This document shows positions 17,918 to 25,734 of a stretch of 34,387 nucleotides of DNA, in pieces. This stretch comes from Bacteroidales bacterium. GTDB taxonomy: Bacteria; Bacteroidota; Bacteroidia; Bacteroidales; UBA12170. The DNA is taken from positions 6,038-40,424 of the forward strand of contig JADGDY010000022.1 in assembly GCA_016744655.1 (NCBI GenBank), given 5' to 3'. A model generated the notes under the pieces. The model did no database searches. It saw nothing but the letters and a program-made list of their open reading frames with translations, and had not been told where the DNA came from. Within the stretch, counting starts at the first letter, position 1, and each line of letters opens with the position of its first letter. A program made the translations under genes and the position numbers.

Positions 17918-18913
17918 TCATTCGAAATTCCTCAGAGACTTAATGAAAAGCTTCCTTACATTGGAGGCTTTTTCCATATCTAGTATCCACAGTTTTCTTT
18001 CTGTATTCAGGCAATTAATGGGAGAGCTTAGTTGCGAGTCTTGAATGCTTTCATATTGCTCAAGTGCCATTTCTATAATACTTGAAAAAACTTGTAGGAC
18101 TGATTTGAACTTCTTGAAATGTTTAGTTGAAGTTGCGATACTTTTAGCTATAGACAATACAAGCTGCTCTTTCTCCTCTAAAACAAACCGAATATCAATA
18201 ACTTTTAAAGATTGATTCACATAAGTTCTGATTCCTTCTTTTTGATCATCATAAAGGTCAAACACATCATCCATTAATTGTCCAAAAGCTCCTAATTCAT
18301 ATCCTAATTCAGTAAGTTTAGTAGAATTTGACTCTTGTAGCAATAAGGCGTACATAAGTCCTGAGAATCCTCCTTTTCTATTGCTAATGTCTAAAAGTTG
18401 TTCTTGATTTAAAGAATTTTCTTTTTGATGTTTGCTCTCTATTTGAGCTGCGAATAAATCATCTGCAGCTTGTAGGAATGTTTTTTTATGGATTTCTGAT
18501 TTCAAAATATTATTTAAAAAATGCACAGCTAGCTTTTCTGAAGGGTCCAATGTGTTTTCTTCATTGGGATGGTGAAGCAAAGTCCTAATGTGTTCTAAAT
18601 CGTAGTTGTTTTCAAAAAAATCATCAAAGATAGGAGCACATGAACTCAGGTTAGCGAATAGCCTTCTCTCTTCTTGATTCATCTTTCTACCTAAAATACT
18701 TGTTAGCAACTCTCCAAAAAAATGATTGGCATGCATATATTGTTTGGTTCTGTTGTAATATTGGGAGTGATAAGAGTAATCTTTCTTTAACTCTTCTGGG
18801 AAGTCTAAATCTTTTAAGAAGTCTTTCCTTAAATAATTATTCAGCTTCAAATAAATTATGCTTGCATGCCCAAATAATTGGAAAGCTTTGGTATAGGAAC
18901 TAATTTTTATCAA
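17918..18913 (-). CDS. Class 1 isoprenoid-synthase-like enzyme
   Basis: A 331-aa all-helical protein that looks like a class 1 isoprenoid (terpene) synthase. It has two Asp-rich motifs facing each other in sequence: DDFFE at 97-101, and DDVFDLYDD at 215-223 preceded by LGAFGQLM. Between them is a GGFSGLMYALLLQ helix (181-193). These would hold Mg2+ and a prenyl diphosphate. The spacing resembles squalene/phytoene-type or trans-prenyl enzymes, but the canonical GQxxD and flanking Arg of FPP synthases are not seen. It starts with TTG at 18913: no in-frame ATG precedes Met60, and a variant -7 box (TATCTTTA, 18931-18938) lies 17 bp upstream. No other terpene gene is nearby, so product and substrate are unknown. 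Confidence 0.72.
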   Translation of the reverse strand: MIKISSYTKAFQLFGHASIIYLKLNNYLRKDFLKDLDFPEELKKDYSYHSQYYNRTKQYMHANHFFGELLTSILGRKMNQEERRLFANLSSCAPIFDDFFENNYDLEHIRTLLHHPNEENTLDPSEKLAVHFLNNILKSEIHKKTFLQAADDLFAAQIESKHQKENSLNQEQLLDISNRKGGFSGLMYALLLQESNSTKLTELGYELGAFGQLMDDVFDLYDDQKEGIRTYVNQSLKVIDIRFVLEEKEQLVLSIAKSIATSTKHFKKFKSVLQVFSSIIEMALEQYESIQDSQLSSPINCLNTERKLWILDMEKASNVRKLFIKSLRNFE

Positions 18914-19028
18914 TGATTTAATTTTGGTGCTAAAGATATAGAATAAATCCTGTATATCTTCACCGGTTTAAAAAGTGAAAATATTGCTAATTGCAGTAGT
19001 AATCCTTCCAAAATCCTTGCTTTTTTAT

Positions 19029-19036
19029 TACATTTG
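19029..19036 (+). promoter_or_regulatory. -7 box of the antiporter gene
   Basis: TACATTTG, exact TAnnTTTG, 22 bp before the ATG at 19059. The -33 element is not clear. Confidence 0.6.
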
Positions 19037-19058
19037 TTTCTCCTAATTAAAATAACAT

Positions 19059-20198
19059 ATGGATATTGTTCTACAATTAATTTTCGTCCTCATCAGTTGT
19101 TTAGTTATTTGGCGTGCCAGCGATGGCTTTGAAGCTGCTGCCAGTTATTTGGGCCGAAATTTATCGGAAGGCGTTAAAGGAGCCACTATAAATGCAATTG
19201 CTAGTTCTATGCCCGAATTGCTCACCACTTTTTTCTTTTTGTTTTATTTGGGCGATGAAGATGGCTTTAGTGGAGGAATAGGAACCACAGCTGGTAGTGC
19301 CATATTTAATGGGATGATCATCCCCGCTGCGGTTATTTTGGTCGTAATCTTTTCTGGAGCTGCAAAAAAGATTGTAGTCATGCGAAAAGTCTTGTTAAGA
19401 GATGGTATTGCTTTAATTTTAGCCGAAATTATTCTTATTACTATGATTAGTGGTGATACTTTGCATTGGGGCCATGGAGCTATGCTCATGGTGGTTTATG
19501 TAATATATGCCACCTACACTTTAGGAACCATGAAGAAAAAAGACAGGGATGCTGTTGAAGAATATCACTTGGAAGTGGATAGGATGTCTGCTTTGAAGAG
19601 CTTTTTTACCTTTAATCTAAAGTCGTTTATACTTGGTGATAATAAAATCAAAAACTCTAATGCGTGGGTATTGTTAGTCGTTTCTACCACGATTATCGCC
19701 GCGGCTTGTTTGTTATTGGTGTTTTCCATTGAGCAAATGGGACATACCATGGGTATTCCTATTATGTTCTTAGCTATTGTATTGGCATCAGCAGCCTCTA
19801 GTGTGCCTGATACTATTTTATCGATGCGTGATGCAAAAAAAGGAAATTACGATGATGCAGTTAGTAATGCTTTAGGAAGTAATATTTTTGATATTAGTTT
19901 CGCTCTAGGATTGCCATTATTCCTCTATACTATAATATATAGCCCCATTCACATGTCTCCTGAAATTATTATTCAAAGTGGTGAATTGAGGATGTTTTTA
20001 TTGATTCTAACGGTGGTAGCTTTCGTAATCTATCTCTCCGGCAAATCTTTAGGAATTGGAAAGGCTATTGCATTGATAAGTATGTATGTAGTTTTCTTGT
20101 TGTATATTATAGGAAGGAGCGAAGGGGTTGAAATTACCAATCAGATTGCAGATTTCCTTCTCAAAATAGTGGATCTCATCGCTATTAAATGGTTCTAA
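19059..20198 (+). CDS. Ca2+/Na+ antiporter-like (CaCA superfamily) membrane protein
   Basis: A 379-aa inner-membrane protein with about ten hydrophobic segments. It has the two inverted alpha-repeats of cation/Ca2+ exchangers: alpha-1 GATINAIASSMPELLTTFF (about 41-59) and GTTAGSAIFNG, and alpha-2 ASAASSVPDTILSMRDAKK with SNALGSNIFDISFALG (about 247-285). The acidic residues of both repeats (Glu53, Asp in VPDT) are present. A charged cytosolic loop (KKKDRDAVEEYHLEVDR) separates the halves. It probably exports Ca2+ in exchange for Na+ or H+; the ion specificity cannot be read from sequence. It is divergent from the isoprenoid-synthase-like gene and 69 bp upstream of the DUF2271 gene. Confidence 0.88.
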   Translation: MDIVLQLIFVLISCLVIWRASDGFEAAASYLGRNLSEGVKGATINAIASSMPELLTTFFFLFYLGDEDGFSGGIGTTAGSAIFNGMIIPAAVILVVIFSGAAKKIVVMRKVLLRDGIALILAEIILITMISGDTLHWGHGAMLMVVYVIYATYTLGTMKKKDRDAVEEYHLEVDRMSALKSFFTFNLKSFILGDNKIKNSNAWVLLVVSTTIIAAACLLLVFSIEQMGHTMGIPIMFLAIVLASAASSVPDTILSMRDAKKGNYDDAVSNALGSNIFDISFALGLPLFLYTIIYSPIHMSPEIIIQSGELRMFLLILTVVAFVIYLSGKSLGIGKAIALISMYVVFLLYIIGRSEGVEITNQIADFLLKIVDLIAIKWF

Positions 20199-20267
20199 AT
20201 TGTGGTATTAAATTACCAAATTAAAAACTTTCTTATCTTAGCTTAAATTAAAAACAAAATTCAAGCT

Positions 20268-21014
20268 ATGAGAAAAACCGCTACTTTTTTAATATTATCA
20301 TTGTTCGCATCTATTGGGGCGTATGCACAAACCTATGGCGAATTAACAGTAAGTACCAGTACAAGTGAGGCAGGAGGGAATTATAACCCCCGTAATTGTG
20401 TAGTAATCTGGGTGGAAAACGAAAATGGAGATTTCGTAAAAACTTTATTGGCTTATGCTCAAAGTAGGAAAACCCACCTGAATACTTGGCAAGCTTCAAC
20501 AGGTGCTGCAGGTACAGAATACAATACGACTGATGCCATAACAGGTGCCACTAAAAACAGCCATGATACTCGTACTTGTACTTGGAATGGTTTAGACTAT
20601 AATGGTGATTTAATGCCGGATGGAACATATACTGTTTGGATGGAGCTGACCGATAAAAACAATACAGGAAATTATTCTTCTTTTACTATTACCAAAGGAA
20701 TAGAAACTGATATTCAAGAGCCATTAAATGTTCCTAGTTTTAGTGATATCTATATTCATTGGCAACCAAGTGGAACTGGAATAGTAGATACAGATAAGAA
20801 AGATCTTTATTCTGTTACCAATAACCCTGGCAATGGATATTATACCATTAAAGGTGCTCATTTCGACGAGATTATTATCACAACCATGTCTGGTAAACTC
20901 ATATATAAAGGTGAGAATGCTAATATAGATCTCTCTAAAGAGAGAAAAGGAATGTATTTATTAACCATTACTCAAAATGAGCATAAAACAGTAAAGAAAT
21001 TAATTAAGAATTAA
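20268..21014 (+). CDS. DUF2271 protein with T9SS sorting tail
   Basis: A 248-aa secreted protein. The signal peptide is MRKTATFLILSLFASIGAYA. A DUF2271-like domain follows (about 24-145) with the typical NPRNCVVIWVENENGDFVKTL strand, the NTWQAST motif and a WNGLDYNGDLMPDGTYTVWME segment. The last 70 residues (YYTIKGAHFDEIIITTMSGK, MYLLTITQNEHKTVKKLIKN) form a short T9SS type A-like domain. Such proteins often accompany iron or flavin uptake systems, but none is visible here. A near-consensus TATCTTAG lies about 30 bp upstream. Its 3' end overlaps the convergent globin gene by 11 bp. Confidence 0.82.
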   Translation: MRKTATFLILSLFASIGAYAQTYGELTVSTSTSEAGGNYNPRNCVVIWVENENGDFVKTLLAYAQSRKTHLNTWQASTGAAGTEYNTTDAITGATKNSHDTRTCTWNGLDYNGDLMPDGTYTVWMELTDKNNTGNYSSFTITKGIETDIQEPLNVPSFSDIYIHWQPSGTGIVDTDKKDLYSVTNNPGNGYYTIKGAHFDEIIITTMSGKLIYKGENANIDLSKERKGMYLLTITQNEHKTVKKLIKN

Positions 21015-21441
21015 TCATCCATAGACTAAACCTTTCGAGGTAATCCCAAAAAGATTGCAATAAATGAGCTGGCACATCTGTTAGCTCGTTTAATGCGATC
21101 TGATAACACTGTAGCCATACTATTCTTGCATTCATATCGATAGTGAAAGGCATATGTCTTTTGCGCATCATGGGCTCCCCTCTACTTTCTCTATAGTATT
21201 CTGGACCTCCCATTAATTGTATAAAGAAATCAGCAGAATGTTTTTTGGCAGCAGCCAATGCTCTCTCGTGCGTTGGGAATATATCTTTAATGGAGCTTTC
21301 AATAAGAAGATCGTAGTGTCTGTTTACTAATGCCCTAAATTTATCTTCTCCCAGATATTTTAAAAAATCAGGATTAGGTAATGTAACTTTTGGTACATTG
21401 CCATCGAAGTCTGTATTTATATTAAAGTGTGTTGTATTCAT
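21004..21441 (-). CDS. Group 2 truncated haemoglobin
   Basis: A 145-aa haem protein of the 2-on-2 globin fold. It shows the group 2 signature FFIQLMGGPEYYRESRGEP (72-90), the proximal His96 in MRKRHMPF, the G8 Trp109 in IVWLQCY, and a C-terminal helix. These globins bind O2 and NO and are linked to nitrosative or oxidative stress. The stop codon lies inside the convergent DUF2271 gene (11-bp overlap). The -7 box is only 4 bp before the ATG, so the mRNA may be leaderless. No later Met would give an intact globin, so the start is fairly sure. Confidence 0.9.
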   Translation of the reverse strand: MNTTHFNINTDFDGNVPKVTLPNPDFLKYLGEDKFRALVNRHYDLLIESSIKDIFPTHERALAAAKKHSADFFIQLMGGPEYYRESRGEPMMRKRHMPFTIDMNARIVWLQCYQIALNELTDVPAHLLQSFWDYLERFSLWMINS

Positions 21442-21445
21442 ATCG

Positions 21446-21453
21446 CAAAACTA
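21446..21453 (-). promoter_or_regulatory. -7 box overlapping the start of the globin gene
   Basis: Minus strand TAGTTTTG, exact consensus, ends 4 bp before the ATG at 21441. Transcription would begin at or within a base or two of the start codon. Confidence 0.55.
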
Positions 21454-21529
21454 CTGTATCCTGCTTCATAGCTGCGATATTGTGAAATATTTAAGACTTC
21501 AATACCTATAGGTTTGGAAGCATTAAGCG

Positions 21530-21537
21530 TATTTTTG
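21530..21537 (+). promoter_or_regulatory. -7 box of the yyaL-like gene
   Basis: TATTTTTG, exact consensus, 25 bp before the ATG at 21563. The nearest TTTG is only 13 bp upstream, so the -33 is not standard. Confidence 0.6.
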
Positions 21538-21562
21538 CCATTCAAATAGAAAAATATATATC

Positions 21563-23578
21563 ATGGCAGATCAAGATAAATACACCAATAAACTCGTTAA
21601 CGAAACAAGTCCTTATTTACTCCAGCATGCTCACAATCCAGTAAACTGGTATCCTTGGGGCGAGGAGGCCTTAGAATTAGCAAAAGCTCAAAACAAACTC
21701 ATATTAGTAAGTATTGGATATTCTGCCTGCCATTGGTGTCATGTAATGGAAAGAGAGAGTTTCGAGAATGTTGAGATTGCTCAATTGATGAACGAGTATT
21801 TTGTGTGTATTAAAGTGGACAGAGAAGAAAGACCCGATGTTGATCAAGTTTATATGAATGCAGTTCATTTGATGAAAGGACAAGGAGGATGGCCGCTTAA
21901 TTGTTTTGCAATGCCCGATGGGAGGCCCGTTTTTGGTGGGACTTATTTTCCTCCTAGTCAATGGAAGCAAACGTTAAAATCATTGTATCATTCTTATAAA
22001 GAGAATCCTCAGAAATTTGAAGATTATGCCAGTCATTTATTAAATGGAATTTCTCAATCTGAAGTAATTCAAGTGAAAAACGCTAATGAGCTATTTGGGC
22101 TTTCTGATTTGGATGAGATTTATAAAAATACAGCAGCTACCTTTGATAAAAAAGAAGGTGGTTTTGGAGGTGCTCCCAAATTTCCATTGCCTATTGGTTT
22201 AGAATTTGTGTTAGCTTATGGCCAGTATTTCAATAATAAAGAAGCCTTAGATTTTCTTCATTTAACACTAGAGAAAATGGCTATGGGAGGGATTTACGAT
22301 CAAATTGGAGGAGGTTTTGCACGTTACTCTGTAGATAATATTTGGTTGGCTCCACATTTTGAAAAGATGCTTTACGATAATGGGCAGCTTATAAGCTTAT
22401 ATGCTAGGGCCTATCAGATATCACCAAATCCACTTTATAAGAAAACCATAGCTCAGAGTCTGGAATATATCTCAAGAGAAATGACCCAAGAAGAAGGTGG
22501 TTTTTATTCTGCCTTAGATGCCGATAGCGAAGGCGTAGAAGGAAAGTTCTATGTGTGGTCTAAATCGGAAATAGATGAGGTTCTTGGTGATGAGGCACCA
22601 CTATTCTGTTCGGCCTATGATATTCATGAAAAAGGAAACTGGGAAGGGCATAATATCCCTATGAGGGTTGAGAGTTTTGAAAGCCTCTCTGAGAAATTTA
22701 AATTAGAGGAGTCTCAAATAGAAAAATCTCTTGCCAAGTCGGTCGGAAAGTTGTTGAGTGTTCGAGCGAAACGAGTAAGGCCAGGTTTAGACGATAAAAT
22801 ATTAACTTCTTGGAATGCCCTCATACTGCAGGGTTTAGTTGATGCATATACTGCTTTGAATGAGCCTACTTATTTGAAGGTGGCAGAACGAAATGCCGAT
22901 TTTCTTTGGAGCAAACTGAGTAATCAAGAAGGGAAATTGTTCAGAACCTATAAAAATGGCATAGCAAAAATAGATGCGTTTTTAGATGATTATGCTTTAC
23001 TGATAAAAGCCTATGTGAGCCTTTATCAGCTTACTTTTAATAAAGAATATCTCAAAAGAAGTGAATTGTTACTAGCTAATTGTTATAAAGAGTTTCTTCA
23101 TGCCGATTCTCAAATGTTTTTCTATACTGAGGAGGACAATAACTTGGTAGCCCGCAAAATGGAAACGACCGATAATGTGATTCCGGCAGCTAATAGCATC
23201 ATGGCACAAAACCTCATGGATTTAGGACTTATTTTATCTGATGACCGATATATCGAACATGCAAAAGTGATGCTTCAAAATGTACAAGCTAGTCTTAAAA
23301 AAGGCCAAGTTTACTATGCTAACTGGGATTTATTATTGATGCGTTTTTTAGTACCAGCTAAAGAAGTGGTTCTAATGGGAGCTAAAAGCAAAGATTGGAA
23401 TATAGAAATCCAGAAAAATTATCATTTTAATACTGTTTTTGTGGGGAGTCATCAACAAGAGTATTTGCCATTAATGCAAGATCGATATCAAGAAGAGAGA
23501 TCGTTAATTTATGTATGTGTAAATAAAAGTTGTAAGCTTCCTGTAACTAGCGTTAAAGAGGCTGTAGAGTTGTTGTAA
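21563..23578 (+). CDS. Thioredoxin-domain protein, YyaL/SPATA20 (DUF255) family
   Basis: A 671-aa cytoplasmic protein of full family length. The N-terminal DUF255 thioredoxin-like domain has [20 protein letters not shown] (13-32) and the CxxC pair Cys56-Cys59 ([10 protein letters not shown]). The rest is an (alpha/alpha)6 toroid like N-acylglucosamine epimerases and glycosidases, with [26 protein letters not shown] and [18 protein letters not shown]. The family occurs from bacteria to man (SPATA20), and the reaction is unknown. Single gene with its own promoter. No truncation or frame problem. Confidence 0.92.
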   Translation: MADQDKYTNKLVNETSPYLLQHAHNPVNWYPWGEEALELAKAQNKLILVSIGYSACHWCHVMERESFENVEIAQLMNEYFVCIKVDREERPDVDQVYMNAVHLMKGQGGWPLNCFAMPDGRPVFGGTYFPPSQWKQTLKSLYHSYKENPQKFEDYASHLLNGISQSEVIQVKNANELFGLSDLDEIYKNTAATFDKKEGGFGGAPKFPLPIGLEFVLAYGQYFNNKEALDFLHLTLEKMAMGGIYDQIGGGFARYSVDNIWLAPHFEKMLYDNGQLISLYARAYQISPNPLYKKTIAQSLEYISREMTQEEGGFYSALDADSEGVEGKFYVWSKSEIDEVLGDEAPLFCSAYDIHEKGNWEGHNIPMRVESFESLSEKFKLEESQIEKSLAKSVGKLLSVRAKRVRPGLDDKILTSWNALILQGLVDAYTALNEPTYLKVAERNADFLWSKLSNQEGKLFRTYKNGIAKIDAFLDDYALLIKAYVSLYQLTFNKEYLKRSELLLANCYKEFLHADSQMFFYTEEDNNLVARKMETTDNVIPAANSIMAQNLMDLGLILSDDRYIEHAKVMLQNVQASLKKGQVYYANWDLLLMRFLVPAKEVVLMGAKSKDWNIEIQKNYHFNTVFVGSHQQEYLPLMQDRYQEERSLIYVCVNKSCKLPVTSVKEAVELL

Positions 23579-23978
23579 GACTTACTTAATGATTCTTTGG
23601 TTAATTCTATATAAATTGATATGGAGTCAATACAAAGGATACAAGAGGAAAATCTGCAGAGAATTTTTTCCAGTGTTTTGTTAAGTTTGTATGATAAATA
23701 GTATCGAAGCTTGGGTTAAAAAAATCCACACTAGCTTTTGTCATAAATAATTGCACAAATAAAAATATGAGTTTGTCCTGAGAGTTTATTGTTTTTCCTG
23801 AATGTCATTTGTGGAGTAGCCTTTATAAAACAGCGGTAGCTGTTGTAACACTTTTTTGAAAAAGTGTGAGTAATATAGTTTATCAAATGTTTTTAAGCAA
23901 CTACAGTTGTATGAATTCGGTTCCTTTGAGGGTATTCTAGGAAATAAATTTTCCATTGCAAAACCGATAAAAGCGAAA
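23579..23978. other. Intergenic region with two hairpins, no gene recognised
   Basis: About 400 bp without a supported ORF. Two adjacent hairpins stand out: AACAGC-GGTA-GCTGTT (23829-23844) and ACACTTTTT-TG-AAAAAGTGT (23848-23867). Their position 250 bp after yyaL argues against a simple terminator. A structured RNA is possible but unproven. A 26-codon ATG frame at 23621-23701 has no promoter box. Confidence 0.4.
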
Positions 23979-24003
23979 GAGTCTCAGCGGGGAACTGAGA
24001 CTC
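23979..24003 (-). terminator. Terminator of the 29-aa membrane-protein unit
   Basis: A perfect 9-bp stem GAGTCTCAG / CTGAGACTC around a 7-nt loop. On the minus strand it is followed by TTTCGCTTTT, as expected of a terminator about 50 bp after the small ORF. On the plus strand no T-run follows. Confidence 0.65.
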
Positions 24004-24055
24004 TAACAGAATTAACCAAAACCTAATTATTATGAAAAATCAATATTTGTGTCTT

Positions 24056-24145
24056 TTATATAATATGTTCTAAAACAACAATCATAATTGTTAGTAGAAC
24101 AATAAACAAATAAAACTCAGTTTTTACACCTTTAAAAATCTTCAT
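24056..24145 (-). CDS. 29-aa single-span membrane protein (small ORF)
   Basis: A short ORF beginning MKIFKGVKTEF, followed by a strongly hydrophobic helix (YLFIVLLTIMIVVL) and ending EHII. The positive N-terminus predicts an N-in single-pass inner-membrane protein. The coding case rests on architecture: an exact -7 box (TATCTTTG) 22 bp before the ATG, the ORF, then a perfect hairpin with T-rich tail. That is a complete monocistronic unit. I do not recognise the family. The alternative is a small RNA whose ORF is accidental, but a membrane helix with basic N-terminus and no interruption makes a protein more likely. Confidence 0.6.
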   Translation of the reverse strand: MKIFKGVKTEFYLFIVLLTIMIVVLEHII

Positions 24146-24167
24146 TGTTTATCTAAATTGTTTAAGG

Positions 24168-24175
24168 CAAAGATA
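24168..24175 (-). promoter_or_regulatory. -7 box of the 29-aa membrane-protein unit
   Basis: Minus strand TATCTTTG, exact consensus, 22 bp before the ATG at 24145. No clear -33 TTG. Confidence 0.6.
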
Positions 24176-24281
24176 TAGCGATATGGGTCTTTGGGCACTC
24201 GGGCGAATGACTTAATTTTCTGGAGATAATCAGTAGGTGAATTTACTTAGCCTTAAGTTGAGTAGGATTAATCTTAAAATG

Positions 24282-24317
24282 AAAAAAAGCTACAATTGAA
24301 ATTTCAACTGCAGCTTT
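24282..24317 (-). terminator. Terminator of tRNA-Gln
   Basis: Minus strand AAAGCTGCAGTTGAAA / TTTCAATTGTAGCTTT long stem followed by T-run, 30 bp beyond the tRNA. Confidence 0.85.
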
Positions 24318-24345
24318 CTTTTCCTTTTTTTCTTCCTTTAAGGCG

Positions 24346-24418
24346 TTGACCCACCAGGGCTCGAACCTGGACTCTTTTGAACCAAAATCAAACGTGTTGC
24401 CAGTTACACCATGGGTCA
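24346..24418 (-). tRNA. tRNA-Gln(UUG)
   Basis: The minus strand folds as a standard tRNA. Acceptor TGACCCA/TGGGTCA (U1-A72, as usual for Gln), a D-arm with GGTGTAACTGGCAACAC, anticodon stem TTTGA/TCAAA with loop TTTTGGT giving anticodon TTG, and T-arm CCAGG-TTCGAGC-CCTGG. The discriminator base is A and CCA is not encoded. It is a single tRNA with its own promoter and terminator. Confidence 0.96.
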
Positions 24419-24436
24419 ATTGCTTTATTGCGGTTG

Positions 24437-24466
24437 CAAAAATACTACTTTTTTGTAAACCACAAA
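24437..24466 (-). promoter_or_regulatory. Promoter of tRNA-Gln
   Basis: Minus strand TTTG (24463-24466), an 18-bp spacer, TATTTTTG (24437-24444). A perfect match to both Bacteroidota elements, 18 bp before the tRNA 5' end. Confidence 0.85.
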
Positions 24467-24491
24467 ATAAAGATGAAAATATTTTTAATCT

Positions 24492-25004
24492 TTAGGCGTT
24501 TCCCGCAGTAACAGCGACTGCAGCCATAGCATCCATTTCCTTATCAAAGTGGAACATTCCACCTTGAGAGCTGCCAGCTAACTCCAACTTGTCGAGGACA
24601 GTACGTGCGCTTGCTTCTTCTTCAACTTGTTCTTGAATATACCATTGTAGGAAGTTTGAAGTCAAATAATCTTTTTCTGTCATACAAATTTCAAAAAGAT
24701 TATTTATTAAGCTAGTGACCATTTCTTCATGAGTTAATACCCCTTTGAATACTTCTTGTAAAGAATTCCAGTCGTTTTGTGGTTCTTCTAAGGCTTGGGT
24801 CTTGGCGTGAGATCCTCTTTCATTAAGATAGTTCACCAATTTAATCATGTGCATTCTTTCTTCATCAGCATGGGCATATAGATAAGCCGAACTACCTGGG
24901 AATCCATTCATGTCACACCAATTTGCCATTGCGAAATATAACCTTGAAGATTCCTCTTCAGCTTTAATTTGTGCATTTATCGCATCTACTACTTTCTGAT
25001 TCAT
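24492..25004 (-). CDS. ftnA: Ferritin (non-haem, FtnA type)
   Basis: A 170-aa iron-storage ferritin of the bacterial FtnA type. Ferroxidase ligands are in place: Glu17 (AEEESSRLYFAM), Glu49 and His52 (ADEERMHM), a Glu in THEEMVTSL (about 92-93), and the Gln/Glu of YIQEQVEEE (about 122-130). The four-helix bundle length is normal, and no haem-binding Met of bacterioferritin is obvious. It mineralises Fe2+ in a 24-mer shell. Own promoter at 25049; an 18-A tract (T on the coding strand) lies just upstream of that promoter. Confidence 0.96.
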   Translation of the reverse strand: MNQKVVDAINAQIKAEEESSRLYFAMANWCDMNGFPGSSAYLYAHADEERMHMIKLVNYLNERGSHAKTQALEEPQNDWNSLQEVFKGVLTHEEMVTSLINNLFEICMTEKDYLTSNFLQWYIQEQVEEEASARTVLDKLELAGSSQGGMFHFDKEMDAMAAVAVTAGNA

Positions 25005-25048
25005 ATCTTTTGTTTTTCTGTCTTTCTTAAATGATCTTTCTTGTTCAG

Positions 25049-25056
25049 CAAAAATA
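25049..25056 (-). promoter_or_regulatory. -7 box of the ferritin gene
   Basis: Minus strand TATTTTTG, exact consensus, 44 bp before the ATG. A TTTA at about 17 bp spacing may serve as -33. Confidence 0.65.
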
Positions 25057-25090
25057 TAAATAATAACAATTGTAAATCAGTTTGTTGGAG

Positions 25091-25108
25091 AAAAAAAAAA
25101 AAAAAAAA
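25091..25108. repeat. 18-bp poly-A homopolymer
   Basis: An uninterrupted run of 18 A, a T-run on the strand of the ferritin gene, 34 bp upstream of its -7 box. It is by far the longest homopolymer in the window. Confidence 0.95.
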
Positions 25109-25218
25109 CATGATAGAATATATGATAAAAAATGGTGAAAGCTTATTTCCCAGGTAAAATGAGGTTTTCTTACAGATAATAAAAAGTATTTATTATCAGT
25201 TTCGGAAAAAATATTAAT

Positions 25219-25486
25219 AACCTGAGTTCGATTATTAAATAGCTTCCACAGAAAGCCAATAATGCATCAGGTTTGATCTGAAATTCAAGAAGATATAGCG
25301 GGCTATATCAATTGGATTTTAGTAAAAAGATGATGTATTATTGACTTTTCCCCAAGTGGATTTCTATAATTAACTCCTTTTCTTCATCAAATTTCATCGA
25401 GTTATCCCGATAGCTCTTCAAAAATTTGATTCGAATATGAGCTAATTATCTGAAACTGTGATGATATTTAATGTCGAACTCAGGTT
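25219..25486 (-). mobile_element. MITE-like element, copy 3
   Basis: A 268-bp element in the opposite orientation to copies 1 and 2. Its ends are AACCTGAGTTCGA... and ...TCGAACTCAGGTT, flanked on both sides by AAT, a likely 3-bp target duplication. About 97% identical to copy 2, so one or both moved recently. No coding capacity for a transposase. The rest of the 25005-25734 gap holds the ferritin promoter, the poly-A tract and the terminator at 25661-25701; I see nothing else. Confidence 0.9.
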
Positions 25487-25660
25487 AATAGAAATAAAGT
25501 CCATTACAAAACCAGATTTTAAAAGACGGGTTTATATAAAACCTCAGTAAAGTTTGTCAAGGTTTTTCAAAGCATACAATAAGTTGGACTCAGTTCTTTG
25601 AGATGCTTTCAAAGGAATACAAATTGATCCTATTTTAGGCTAATAAAATACCCAATCATT

Positions 25661-25701
25661 AAAAAAGTCTAGAAAAATTCAAAACGAATTCTTCTAGACT
25701 T
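25661..25701 (-). terminator. Terminator of the DUF4270 gene
   Basis: Minus strand AAGTCTAGAA ... TTCTAGACTT perfect 10-bp stem (extended by GAATTC-type pairing) followed by T4AAT, 34 bp beyond the stop. Confidence 0.85.
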
Positions 25702-25734
25702 AATGTGTTTTTTTAATTGAAAGTTACTGAGAGA

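Noticed and set aside
23621..23701. 26-codon ORF downstream of yyaL
   Set aside because: No promoter box and no hydrophobic or other distinctive segment, unlike the 29-aa ORF on the other strand.
24031..24072. Plus-strand 13-codon ORF after the GAGTCTCAG hairpin, read as a leader peptide
   Set aside because: No plus-strand -7 box upstream and no plus-strand gene follows; the hairpin fits better as terminator of the minus-strand unit.
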